This document shows positions 1 to 5,423 of a stretch of DNA of 5,469 nucleotides, piece after piece; position 1 is the first letter of the stretch, and every line of letters begins with the position of its first letter. This DNA is from a bacterium (GTDB taxonomy: Bacteria; UBP18; UBA7526), in assembly GCA_011049955.1 (NCBI GenBank), contig DRGV01000037.1, positions 1 through 5,469 on the forward strand. Direction: 5' to 3'. Under the pieces are notes generated by a model. It was given only the letters and a program-made list of their open reading frames with translations, had not been told where the DNA came from and made no database searches. The position numbers and the translations under genes were made by a program.

Positions 1-431
1 AGCATGCGGGCCACGGTATACTTTGAGGCTAAGTTGAATATATCCCGAGAGGTTAATTTATCGAGCCAGGTGCTGTTATAGACTACTTTGGTCTTCTTCC
101 TATCAAGGATCTTAAATACTTGATCCTGATAGGTCCGGGCATTCTTTAAGACCTCTTTTCTACTTAGAGGCTTTCTGGTCTCCATCCTTCCCGAAGGATC
201 TCCTATCCTTGCGGTAAAGTCCCCGATAACAAAGATGATCTTGTGGCCCAGGTCCTGAAATTGTTTTAACTTCTGCAGAACGACAGTATGGCCCAGATGA
301 ATATCGGGAACGGTAGGGTCGGCCCCGAACTTTATCCTTAGAGGTCTTTTCCTTTTCAGGTACTTCTTTAGTCCCTCTTCGGTTAATATTTCGACCGTTC
401 CTCTTCTTATCATTTCCAAATCTCTCATCAT
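1..431 (-). CDS. tyrS: Tyrosyl-tRNA synthetase, N-terminal part (partial, runs off left edge)
   Basis: Class I aminoacyl-tRNA synthetase that activates tyrosine with ATP and charges tRNA-Tyr in the cytoplasm. About 143 N-terminal residues are visible. They include the block [14 protein letters not shown] (HLGH is the class I HIGH motif, about residues 35-48), then [15 protein letters not shown], and the window ends in a typical SKYTVARML stretch. This pattern fits the TyrS type with a GADPT block (TyrZ-like) rather than the E. coli type. The KMSKS loop and tRNA-binding C-terminus lie beyond position 1. Two ATGs are adjacent, at 431 and 428. A GAGGTG Shine-Dalgarno sequence at about 434-439 is better spaced for the second, so the true start may be 428. 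The gene is divergent from mrcA and has its own promoter with a very short leader. Frame and motifs leave little doubt about the family. Confidence 0.95.
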   Translation of the reverse strand, partial: MMRDLEMIRRGTVEILTEEGLKKYLKRKRPLRIKFGADPTVPDIHLGHTVVLQKLKQFQDLGHKIIFVIGDFTARIGDPSGRMETRKPLSRKEVLKNARTYQDQVFKILDRKKTKVVYNSTWLDKLTSRDIFNLASKYTVARM

Positions 432-449
432 CGCACCTCATAGATTTTT

Positions 450-478
450 AGTTTAACATACTTTCTTTTCAAAAGCAA
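450..478 (-). promoter_or_regulatory. Probable sigma70-type promoter of tyrS
   Basis: Reading the minus strand, TTGCTT (473-478) is followed after 17 bp by TAAACT (450-455), with an upstream TG giving an extended -10 (TGTTAAACT). The -35 is weak (3 of 6) but the spacing is ideal. Transcription would start near 443, leaving a leader of about 12-15 nt. That excludes T-box or other leader control within this region. Inferred from sequence only. Confidence 0.5.
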
Positions 479-495
479 AGAAAATTTTTCTTTTT

Positions 496-524
496 TTGAC
501 TTTTTAACTTAATTCTGCTATACT
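496..524 (+). promoter_or_regulatory. Strong sigma70-type promoter of mrcA
   Basis: TTGACT (496-501) and TATACT (519-524) are separated by exactly 17 bp, and TG at 516-517 makes an extended -10 (TGCTATACT). Each hexamer matches consensus at five of six positions. The expected start is near 531, giving a leader of about 20 nt that contains the AGGAG ribosome binding site at 541-545. It lies back to back with the tyrS promoter, so one bound regulator could affect both. Confidence 0.8.
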
Positions 525-550
525 TCAAAATTACCTAAATAGGAGTAGAA

Positions 551-3037
551 ATGTTTAAGGATTTAAGGAAAACCTGGGAGAAGATAAAGAAATCTGGCTC
601 AAAGAGGGATGAAATCGTCTTCATCAGTATCTTGAGTCTATTTTCTCTTATTATTTTAGGCTTGATCATAGTGCCCCTCCATCTCTATCTCTCCACCCTA
701 CCCTCTATTCGTGCTTTTGAGGAGTATCGGCCAGGGATCATTACCAAGATATATGATACAAACGGGCAGTTGATTGGCCAGTTTGCTGAAGAGCGAAGGA
801 TTCTTATTCCTCTCACCTCTGTCCCCAGGAGTCTCCTGAATGCTACTATCGCTGTTGAGGACTCCAGATTTTATCGCCATGGTGGAATAGACTTCCCGGC
901 AATTGTGCGAGCCCTCTGGACGAACCTAAAGGCGAGGAGAATTGTTGAAGGAGGTTCAACCATCACCCAGCAACTCTCCAAGCTCTTATTCTTAACCCCG
1001 GAAAAAACGATAAAGAGAAAGATAAAAGAGGCGATTTTAGCCCTCCAGATTGAACGTAGATACTCCAAGGATGAGATATTAGAGTTATACTTCAATCAGA
1101 TATACTTTGGCCACGGGGCCTATGGAGTAGAGGCCGCTGCCAACACCTACTTTGGAAAACACGTCCAAGAGTTGACCTTATCAGAGTCTACCCTCCTGGC
1201 CGGCCTTCCCAGAGCGCCTTTTTACTATTCTCCCTATAATAACCTAGAGTTGGCCTTAAAGAGAAGGGCCCATGCCTTGAGGAGGATGGTCAAGGAAGAC
1301 TTTATCGCAGAGGAAGAAGCGGCCGAGGCGAACCAGGAACCCCTGGAATTGAAGAGGCTTACTGTGGGTGAGAACGAGGCCCCCTATTTTGTGGAGCATA
1401 TCAGACGCTATCTGGAGAGAAGATATGGAACTCACGCCATTTATCGGGGAGGGCTCAAGGTCTATACCACTTTAGATTTAGAGATGCAGAAGATTGCCCA
1501 AAAATCATTCAAGGAAGGTTTAAGAAAGGTGGATAAAACCTTTGGCTGGAGGAAGCCAGAGAAAGCAACGGAGGAGGAATTGGCCCTCTTTGCCAAGGAG
1601 AAGAGATCCCGTATCTTAGCTTTACTGGAAGAGGATAGGGTCTATCCTGGTATAGTAAAAAAAGCTACGAGCACCTTTGTCTCAATAGACCTAGGAGGAG
1701 GATTAGAAGGAAGTCTGCCTGCTAAGAACATTGCCTGGACGGGTTTTAAGTATCCTTCCACTATCCTGAAGCCAAAGGATAAGGTGGATGTCAGAGTCGT
1801 TGAACTAGATAGAGAGAAAGAGAGGATAATATTAGCCCTGGAGCAGAGGCCAAAGGTTCAGGGAGCCATTGTAGCATTGGAACCCTCTACAGGATACATC
1901 AGGGCTATGGTGGGTGGATATGATTTTGAGGAGAGCGAGTTCAACCGGGTAACCCAAGCCAGAAGGCAGCCGGGCTCTTCCTTCAAGCCCTTCATCTATA
2001 CTACCGCCATCGACAGTGGCTACCCCCCCACCTATATCATAATCGATGCTCCAGTAATCTATGACGACTGGGGTGAGAAGTGGACTCCCCGGAATTATGA
2101 CGAGAAGTTTATCGGCCCTACTACCTTGAGAGTGGGCCTGGCCCAGTCGAGGAATGTGGTTACTGTAAAATTATTGGAGAAGATTGGAGTCAAGAAAGTA
2201 ATTAGCTATGCTCACCGGATGGGCATTAAGAGTTATCTTGGTCCGGATCTCTCTTTAGCCTTGGGAACCTCGGAGGTCATTCCCCTTGAGATGGCCTCTG
2301 CCTATGGGGTCTTTGCCAATCAGGGAATAAAGACCGAGCCCTTATCCATTCTAAAGGTTCTCGATCGCAGTGGAAATATCTTAGAGGAGAATTCTCCTAA
2401 GGAGGAGGAGGTGCTAAAGCCCACCACCTCTTATATTATGACCAATCTTTTAAGAGGGGTAGTGGAGCAGGGCACAGGTTGGAGGGCACGGGCAGTAGGC
2501 CATCCCTGCGCCGCCAAGACGGGAACCACGGATGAGTACACCGATGCCTGGTTTATCGGTTTTACTCCTGATTTAGTAACCTGCGTCTGGGTAGGGTTTG
2601 ACGAGAAAATATCCCTGGGTAAGGATATGACCGGTTCCCGGGTAGCGGGACCGATATGGACGGATTTTATGAGAGAGGTCTTTAAGGATAGGCCAATCAG
2701 GGAGTTCCCAATCCCAGAGAAGGGATTGACCTTTGCCCGGGTCTGTCCAGAGAGTGGTCTATTAGCAACAAAGGAGTGCCCCCAGGTAATGGTGGAGGCC
2801 TTCTTAGAGGGAACGGAGCCTACAGAATACTGCGATTTACATGGTCTGGAAAGGTTCCCCGGGAAGGGGTGGGACTTAAGGCTCATCGAGCCCCAAAGGA
2901 AGAGAGAACTGGAGAGCCCCTTCAGCCTGGAGCTCATACCCTTAGAAGAGCTGGAGAGAGAGTTAAGTCTCTATGAGGAACCAGTGAGTGTCAGCGAAGC
3001 ACCAATAAGCATAAACGAAGAAACTTACAGCGAATAG
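551..3037 (+). CDS. mrcA: Bifunctional penicillin-binding protein 1A (class A PBP: glycosyltransferase and transpeptidase)
   Basis: Peptidoglycan polymerase of 828 residues that extends glycan strands from lipid II and crosslinks stem peptides outside the membrane. Order of parts: short basic cytoplasmic N-terminus (1-20), one membrane helix (about 22-48), GT51 glycosyltransferase (about 65-245), linker with an OB-like insert (about 363-430), transpeptidase (about 436-710). GT51 motifs: catalytic Glu103 in EDSRFYRHGGID, GGSTITQQ (134-141), RKIKE with Glu160, ILELYFN (176-182), LLAGLPRAP. Transpeptidase motifs: SSFK with nucleophile Ser476 and Lys479, SRN (533-535), KTGTT (656-660). All catalytic residues are intact. 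A C-terminal extension has Cys732, Cys743, Cys761 and His764, in a pattern seen in many class A PBPs, then an acidic tail. ATG 551 is supported by AGGAG at 541-545 and a strong promoter. Length is typical of the family. Confidence 0.96.
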   Translation: MFKDLRKTWEKIKKSGSKRDEIVFISILSLFSLIILGLIIVPLHLYLSTLPSIRAFEEYRPGIITKIYDTNGQLIGQFAEERRILIPLTSVPRSLLNATIAVEDSRFYRHGGIDFPAIVRALWTNLKARRIVEGGSTITQQLSKLLFLTPEKTIKRKIKEAILALQIERRYSKDEILELYFNQIYFGHGAYGVEAAANTYFGKHVQELTLSESTLLAGLPRAPFYYSPYNNLELALKRRAHALRRMVKEDFIAEEEAAEANQEPLELKRLTVGENEAPYFVEHIRRYLERRYGTHAIYRGGLKVYTTLDLEMQKIAQKSFKEGLRKVDKTFGWRKPEKATEEELALFAKEKRSRILALLEEDRVYPGIVKKATSTFVSIDLGGGLEGSLPAKNIAWTGFKYPSTILKPKDKVDVRVVELDREKERIILALEQRPKVQGAIVALEPSTGYIRAMVGGYDFEESEFNRVTQARRQPGSSFKPFIYTTAIDSGYPPTYIIIDAPVIYDDWGEKWTPRNYDEKFIGPTTLRVGLAQSRNVVTVKLLEKIGVKKVISYAHRMGIKSYLGPDLSLALGTSEVIPLEMASAYGVFANQGIKTEPLSILKVLDRSGNILEENSPKEEEVLKPTTSYIMTNLLRGVVEQGTGWRARAVGHPCAAKTGTTDEYTDAWFIGFTPDLVTCVWVGFDEKISLGKDMTGSRVAGPIWTDFMREVFKDRPIREFPIPEKGLTFARVCPESGLLATKECPQVMVEAFLEGTEPTEYCDLHGLERFPGKGWDLRLIEPQRKRELESPFSLELIPLEELERELSLYEEPVSVSEAPISINEETYSE

Positions 3038-3060
3038 AGCTTATAGGCTGCAAGAATGTT

Positions 3061-3132
3061 GAAACGGAGAAAGGGAGAAACGGGGAGACGGGGAAAATCA
3101 CCGATTCTCCGATTCACCGATTCGCCGCTTCC
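3061..3132. repeat. Octamer tandem repeats in opposed orientation (imperfect hairpin)
   Basis: Nine 8-bp words lie in exact register. GAAACGGA, GAAAGGGA, GAAACGGG and GAGACGGG (3061-3092) are followed by the spacer word GAAAATCA, then CCGATTCT, CCGATTCA, CCGATTCG and CCGCTTCC (3101-3132). The second group is close to the reverse complement of the first. The whole can fold into a hairpin with 7-nt helical blocks, roughly, and recurring A-A mismatches. It lies 24 bp after the mrcA stop. There is no T-tract, so it is not a classical terminator, though it could block exonucleases or end transcription weakly. Confidence 0.85.
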
Positions 3133-3176
3133 TCAACATGTGACTTGAGGCCTGAAGCAATGAATGAGGAGGGATT

Positions 3177-3770
3177 ATGATAGAACAAGGGAATGAGGCA
3201 GAGAAAGAGGTAATAAAGAGAGTGGCAGAGTTCATGTGTGCCAGTGCCCGCACGGCACCTAAGGCCAAGGGGATAGATAATATTGTAACTGCCATTATAA
3301 CCGGTAAAGATAAGAAGCGTTTAGCAGACGAGATGGAGAGGATTGGGAAGGAAAAGAAAAGGAATAGTTTCTTGAGGGATAGTAAGAATATAAGGAAGGT
3401 GCCCCTATTGGTCTTAATGGGAACCAGGGCAAGACCCATTGGATTAGCGGTCTGTGGGTTGTGTGGTTTCAAAAATTGTAAGAAATTGGAAAAAGCAGGT
3501 GGAATATGTACCTTCAATAGTGGAGACCTGGGGATTGCTATGGGAAGTGCGGTCTCCTTGGCAACCAACTTTCATATAGATAACCGGATTATGTATACCG
3601 CAGGGATTGCTGCTCTCAATTTAAAATTATTGGGAAAGGACGTAAACCCCGTTAGAAGTCCTCGCCAGAAGCGAGGCAGACGCCGCAGACGTTTTATTTC
3701 TAACGAGGTAAAGATCGCTTTCGGTATCCCTTTAAGTATCAGCGGAAAAAATCCTTTCTTCGATAGGTAA
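3177..3770 (+). CDS. DUF2148 / ferredoxin-domain protein with an in-frame repeat insertion
   Basis: A 197-residue soluble protein recognised as DUF2148 (COG4739, 'uncharacterized protein containing a ferredoxin domain'). Its function is unknown; an Fe-S redox role is inferred. Family hallmarks: ASARTAPKAKGIDNI near the N-terminus (residues 22-36), the cysteine cluster Cys93-x2-Cys96-x4-Cys101-x9-Cys111, SGDLGIAMGSA (115-125), DNRIMYTAG (135-143), and the C-terminal IPLSISGKNPFFDR. No signal peptide or membrane helix is seen. ATG 3177 follows a strong AGGAGGG (3167-3173). The family normally runs directly from the LLGKDV-like segment into VKIAFGIPL. Here residues 157-178, an arginine-rich NPVRSPRQKRGRRRRRFISN-type segment, are encoded by a 66-bp palindromic insertion. 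The frame stays open and the family C-terminus is intact, so the protein is probably still made. The gene is codirectional with mrcA, 139 bp downstream. Confidence 0.92.
   Translation: MIEQGNEAEKEVIKRVAEFMCASARTAPKAKGIDNIVTAIITGKDKKRLADEMERIGKEKKRNSFLRDSKNIRKVPLLVLMGTRARPIGLAVCGLCGFKNCKKLEKAGGICTFNSGDLGIAMGSAVSLATNFHIDNRIMYTAGIAALNLKLLGKDVNPVRSPRQKRGRRRRRFISNEVKIAFGIPLSISGKNPFFDR
3642..3712. mobile_element. Small palindromic element inserted in the DUF2148 reading frame
   Basis: Between two copies of GTAAA (3642-3646 and 3708-3712, a possible 5-bp target duplication) lie 61 bp. Their ends form an inverted repeat, CCCCGTTAGAA (3647-3657) against TTCTAACGAGG (3698-3708), 10 of 11 paired. Inside is a perfect hairpin, CCTCGC-CAGAA-GCGAGG (3660-3676), then two CAGACG words. 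Net insertion is 66 bp, a multiple of three, adding 22 residues. It encodes no transposase, so it would be a non-autonomous, MITE-like or RPE-like element. The boundaries rest on where the DUF2148 family sequence resumes. Confidence 0.75.
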
Positions 3771-3781
3771 CACGGATAGGC

Positions 3782-3869
3782 GCCCCGTAGAGTCGCTACG
3801 CTCCCACGGGGCAGGCGGATTTATTACGGATTAGCACGGATTGCAATTGCAAAGACGTGCCTGCCCCGT
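3782..3869. repeat. Nested palindromes sharing a CCCCGT module
   Basis: GCCCCGT (3782-3788) pairs with ACGGGGC (3806-3812). ACGGGGCAGG (3806-3815) is also a perfect 10-bp inverted match to CCTGCCCCGT (3860-3869). The middle arm can therefore pair with either flank. Inside the larger palindrome lie GCACG (3834-3838) with CGTGC (3856-3860) and a perfect 12-bp palindrome, TTGCAATTGCAA (3841-3852). This looks like a composite of intergenic palindromic elements. Confidence 0.75.
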
Positions 3870-3929
3870 TGTTGTCCGTCCGCCTTTGTTGGTCGAACGA
3901 CTTTACGGAGAATTAACGCGGATAAAATA

Positions 3930-3959
3930 AGGGCCTTTGCGGGCCCTGTTAATTTTTTT
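3930..3959 (+). terminator. Rho-independent terminator downstream of the DUF2148 gene
   Basis: A perfect 6-bp stem AGGGCC/GGCCCT with loop TTTGCG (3930-3947) is followed by GTTAA and a run of seven Ts (3953-3959). It would end plus-strand transcripts 160 bp after the DUF2148 stop. On the minus strand the same stem is followed by TTATTTTAT, so it may act in both directions for the convergent gene pair. The T-run starts 6 nt after the stem, slightly far. Confidence 0.65.
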
Positions 3960-4021
3960 CTTTATTTCTGAGCGAAGCGAAGAAACAAGGTTCTCGAGTA
4001 AAGTGAGAGGTTCTTATTTCC

Positions 4022-4109
4022 AAATTATTAAGAATTTAAAAAGCGAGACAATTGATGAATGATTGAACAAGATTTGCTTCGTTTTATGTTTTTAAATTAT
4101 TGAGAATTT
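4022..4109. repeat. Pair of 16-bp direct repeats
   Basis: AAATTATTAAGAATTT (4022-4037) recurs as AAATTATTGAGAATTT (4094-4109), 15 of 16 identical, 72 bp apart. The sequence between (AAGCGAGACAATT..., TTTGCTTCG) is non-coding. This may be a duplicated end of a degenerate intergenic element, but the region is AT-rich and the claim is modest. Confidence 0.5.
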
Positions 4110-4154
4110 GAATATGTAGAAACCGGGAAGGAAAAAAATAGAAGGAAGAATGTC

Positions 4155-4688
4155 TTATCGGTCTTTGACTCGGAGAAGAGTCTTTATTTTAAAATCGGTC
4201 TTTTTCTCTATCCTCTTCTTTCCCTCTCCCCTCTCAAAGACAGTGATGACATCTGCGATTTTAATTCCTGCTTTCTTTAAGACTTTTATCATCCCCAGTA
4301 ATGTTCCTCCTGTGGAAACAATATCATCGACAATGAGCACCCGATCTCCCTTCTTTAGGCCATTGACATACATCTTGCATTCAGCATAGCCTGTCTTCTG
4401 ATAGACCCTCAGTTCTCCCTTTAATTTGTATTCTTTCTTTCTAACTACATTCAAAGGGATTTTTGTCTTGTAGGATAAAAGGGTTGCTATGGGAATGCCC
4501 ATGGCTTCCGGAGTGACGATGTAGTCAACGTTGAGATCAGCGACTTCCATAATTTTCTCTACTATATCCTCTAATAATTCAGGTTCTATATAAGGTATTC
4601 CGTCCGTTATTGGATGGACAACATATCTGTAGTGGCCCTTCATCACTACAGGAGATGTCTCCCATAATTTCTTTAATTTTTCCAGCAA
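4155..4688 (-). CDS. Purine phosphoribosyltransferase, archaeal HPRT-like / adenine phosphoribosyltransferase-like
   Basis: A 177-residue cytoplasmic type I phosphoribosyltransferase that joins a purine base to PRPP in nucleotide salvage. The PRPP-binding loop VLIVDDIVSTGGT (residues 117-129, with Asp121-Asp122 and the STGGT phosphate loop) is intact. The N-terminal HPITDGIPYIEPELL (25-39) and VTPEAMGIPIATLLS (58-72), plus the short length, resemble the HGPRT family of methanogens more than E. coli Apt or Hpt. Bacterial members are often labelled adenine phosphoribosyltransferase, so the base used (hypoxanthine, guanine or adenine) is unsettled. The start is a TTG at 4688, chosen because AGGAG (4695-4699) lies 6 nt upstream and the family N-terminus MLEKLK begins exactly there. 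It lies 119 bp downstream of hup on the same strand, across the GATTACAG repeat array, and converges on the DUF2148 gene. Confidence 0.88.
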   Translation of the reverse strand: MLEKLKKLWETSPVVMKGHYRYVVHPITDGIPYIEPELLEDIVEKIMEVADLNVDYIVTPEAMGIPIATLLSYKTKIPLNVVRKKEYKLKGELRVYQKTGYAECKMYVNGLKKGDRVLIVDDIVSTGGTLLGMIKVLKKAGIKIADVITVFERGEGKKRIEKKTDFKIKTLLRVKDR

Positions 4689-4694
4689 CTTAAA

Positions 4695-4699
4695 CTCCT
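4695..4699 (-). promoter_or_regulatory. Ribosome binding site supporting a TTG start
   Basis: AGGAG on the minus strand, 6 nt before TTG 4688-4686. No in-frame ATG or GTG nearby fits both the family N-terminus and a Shine-Dalgarno sequence, so this site decides the unusual start codon of the phosphoribosyltransferase. Confidence 0.7.
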
Positions 4700-4705
4700 G
4701 AAATA

Positions 4706-4801
4706 AAGATTACAGTGATATTAAAAACAAGATTACAGTGATTTTAAATCTAATCCCATTGGTGATTTTATCGCCATAATCATTTATCTATCGCTGTAAT
4801 C
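4706..4801. repeat. Four-copy GATTACAGYGAT array, two copies in each orientation
   Basis: Plus-strand copies lie at 4708-4719 and 4731-4742, inside a 20-bp direct repeat (4706-4725 and 4729-4748, 19 of 20 identical, period 23). Minus-strand copies lie at 4790-4801 (GATTACAGCGAT) and 4770-4781 (GATTATGGCGAT), 20 bp apart. The two halves are roughly symmetric and can fold as a nested hairpin, and GGTGAT-TTT-ATCGCC (4761-4775) is an inner palindrome. In the minus-strand transcript, the first downstream arm is followed by TTGTTTTTAAT, so it may act as a weak terminator after hup. It could equally be an operator array or an inert repeat element. Confidence 0.75.
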
Positions 4802-4807
4802 AGTTTA

Positions 4808-5077
4808 TTATTTGACCGCGTCTTTCAGAGCCTGAGAAGGTTTGAATACTGGAACCTTCTTGGCCGGGATTTGAATGGTGGCTCCCGTCTGGGGATTCCT
4901 TCCCGTTCTGGCTCCCCTCTGCCTCACACTGAAGATGCCCAATCCCTTCAGAATAACCTTATCTCCTCTGGCCAGGGATTCCTGGATGCTCTTAATGATT
5001 ACATCCACTGCCTTCTCTGCCTCCTGCTTGGTGCAGGTCACCTTGGCTACTTCCTTCACCAACTCCGCCTTCCTCAT
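4808..5077 (-). CDS. hup: HU-family DNA-binding protein
   Basis: An 89-residue nucleoid protein that binds and bends DNA as a dimer. It matches the HU/IHF family over its full length: helical N-terminal half (1-45), then GLGIFSVRQRGARTGRNPQTG (about 45-65). The last includes the beta-arm tip RNPQTG, with Pro62 in the place of the DNA-intercalating proline. The C-terminus KKVPVFKPSQALKDAV is also typical. The HU-type arm and lack of IHF-specific features favour HU over IHF. Cys15 in the N-terminal helical half is uncommon but not disabling. The ATG at 5077 has a near-perfect AAGGAGGT site 4-5 nt upstream. It lies 64 bp after the ppdK stop on the same strand. No convincing promoter is seen in that gap, so hup may be cotranscribed with ppdK. 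Confidence 0.96.
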   Translation of the reverse strand: MRKAELVKEVAKVTCTKQEAEKAVDVIIKSIQESLARGDKVILKGLGIFSVRQRGARTGRNPQTGATIQIPAKKVPVFKPSQALKDAVK

Positions 5078-5102
5078 CCCTACCTCCTTCCAGTCGGAAT
5101 TT

Positions 5103-5162
5103 AAAGTTAAAAAGGTAAAAGGGAGAATTAATTTTTACTTTTTACTTCTCACTTTTTACTTC
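5103..5162. repeat. AT-rich repeat with inverted and direct arms, overlapping the 3' end of ppdK
   Basis: ACTTTTTACTTC occurs perfectly twice, at 5137-5148 and 5151-5162 (period 14). AAAGTTAAAAAGGTAAAAG (5103-5121) is an approximate inverted copy of the TTTTTACTTTTTACTT stretch (5132-5147), with single-base bulges. The repeat supplies the stop codon and last few codons of ppdK and fills most of the gap to hup. A weak hairpin in the transcript is possible, but no classical terminator is present. Confidence 0.65.
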
Positions 5163-5423
5163 CTTTAAAGCGGCGTGAGCCGCAGCTAATCTGGCAATGG
5201 GGACTCTATAGGGAGAACAACTTACATAGTCCAGTCCAACCCGATGACAGAATTTGACACTTTCCGGCTCTCCCCCGTGCTCCCCACATATCCCGATCTT
5301 TAAACCCTTCCTCGCCCTTCTCCCCTTCCTGACTGTCATCTTAATCAGTTCTCCCACCCCTTTCTGGTCTAAGACCTCAAAGGGGTTGTTATCTAAGACA
5401 TCCTTCTCTAAGTAGACAGGAAG
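5142..5423 (-). CDS. ppdK: Pyruvate, phosphate dikinase, C-terminal end (partial, 5' side broken by inverted sequence)
   Basis: PPDK interconverts pyruvate, ATP and phosphate with PEP, AMP and pyrophosphate, a key step in glycolysis or gluconeogenesis of many anaerobes. About 93 C-terminal residues of a normally near 870-residue enzyme are visible, from LPVYLEKD to KEVKSEK. They belong to the PEP/pyruvate-binding barrel. Clear family blocks are [25 protein letters not shown] (the Cys, codon 5286-5288, corresponds to catalytic Cys831 of the Clostridium symbiosum enzyme) and [20 protein letters not shown]. Upstream of 5423 the family sequence (normally FSRDD...KFLP) is replaced by an inverted copy of 5279-5324. 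There the frame meets TAA at 5445-5447. I read this as an assembly or amplification artefact, not a real mutation. The last residues come from the AT-rich repeat. Confidence 0.93.
   Translation of the reverse strand, partial: LPVYLEKDVLDNNPFEVLDQKGVGELIKMTVRKGRRARKGLKIGICGEHGGEPESVKFCHRVGLDYVSCSPYRVPIARLAAAHAALKEVKSEK

Larger units (their letters stand above)
3771..4154. other. Non-coding interval between convergent genes, filled with degenerate repeats
   Basis: These 384 bp separate two converging genes (DUF2148 and phosphoribosyltransferase), and I find no credible coding region in them. The left half has scattered ACGGAT words (3772, 3826, 3836, and ACGCGGAT at 3916) and nested GC-rich palindromes. 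The centre has a terminator. The right half is AT-rich with a short hairpin, TTTCT/AGAAA around GAGCGAAGCG (3965-3985), and a 16-bp direct repeat. The last 50 bp before 4155 show no hairpin-plus-T-tract terminator for the phosphoribosyltransferase gene. Confidence 0.8.

Noticed and set aside
440..495. T-box leader for tyrS
   Set aside because: The predicted transcript leader is only about 15 nt and the gap has no T-box sequence or specifier stem-loop.
2431..2937. A 168-codon open frame on the minus strand inside mrcA
   Set aside because: It lies wholly within the transpeptidase and C-terminal coding region of mrcA, has no recognisable family or ribosome binding site, and is a codon-bias shadow.
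3061..3132. Possible CRISPR remnant in the octamer array
   Set aside because: The repeat unit is 8 bp with no spacers of usual length and no cas genes. It is a tandem or inverted short repeat.
3098..3568. A 156-codon minus-strand open frame over the DUF2148 gene
   Set aside because: The plus strand here encodes conserved DUF2148 motifs including the cysteine cluster. The minus-strand product is hydrophobic and unrecognisable.
4689..4807. Purine riboswitch upstream of the phosphoribosyltransferase
   Set aside because: The conserved purine-riboswitch core with its loop-loop pairing is not present. The hairpins come from the GATTACAG repeats instead.
4875..5168. Plus-strand open frames over hup
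   Set aside because: They are antisense to a full-length, clearly conserved HU gene with a strong ribosome binding site.
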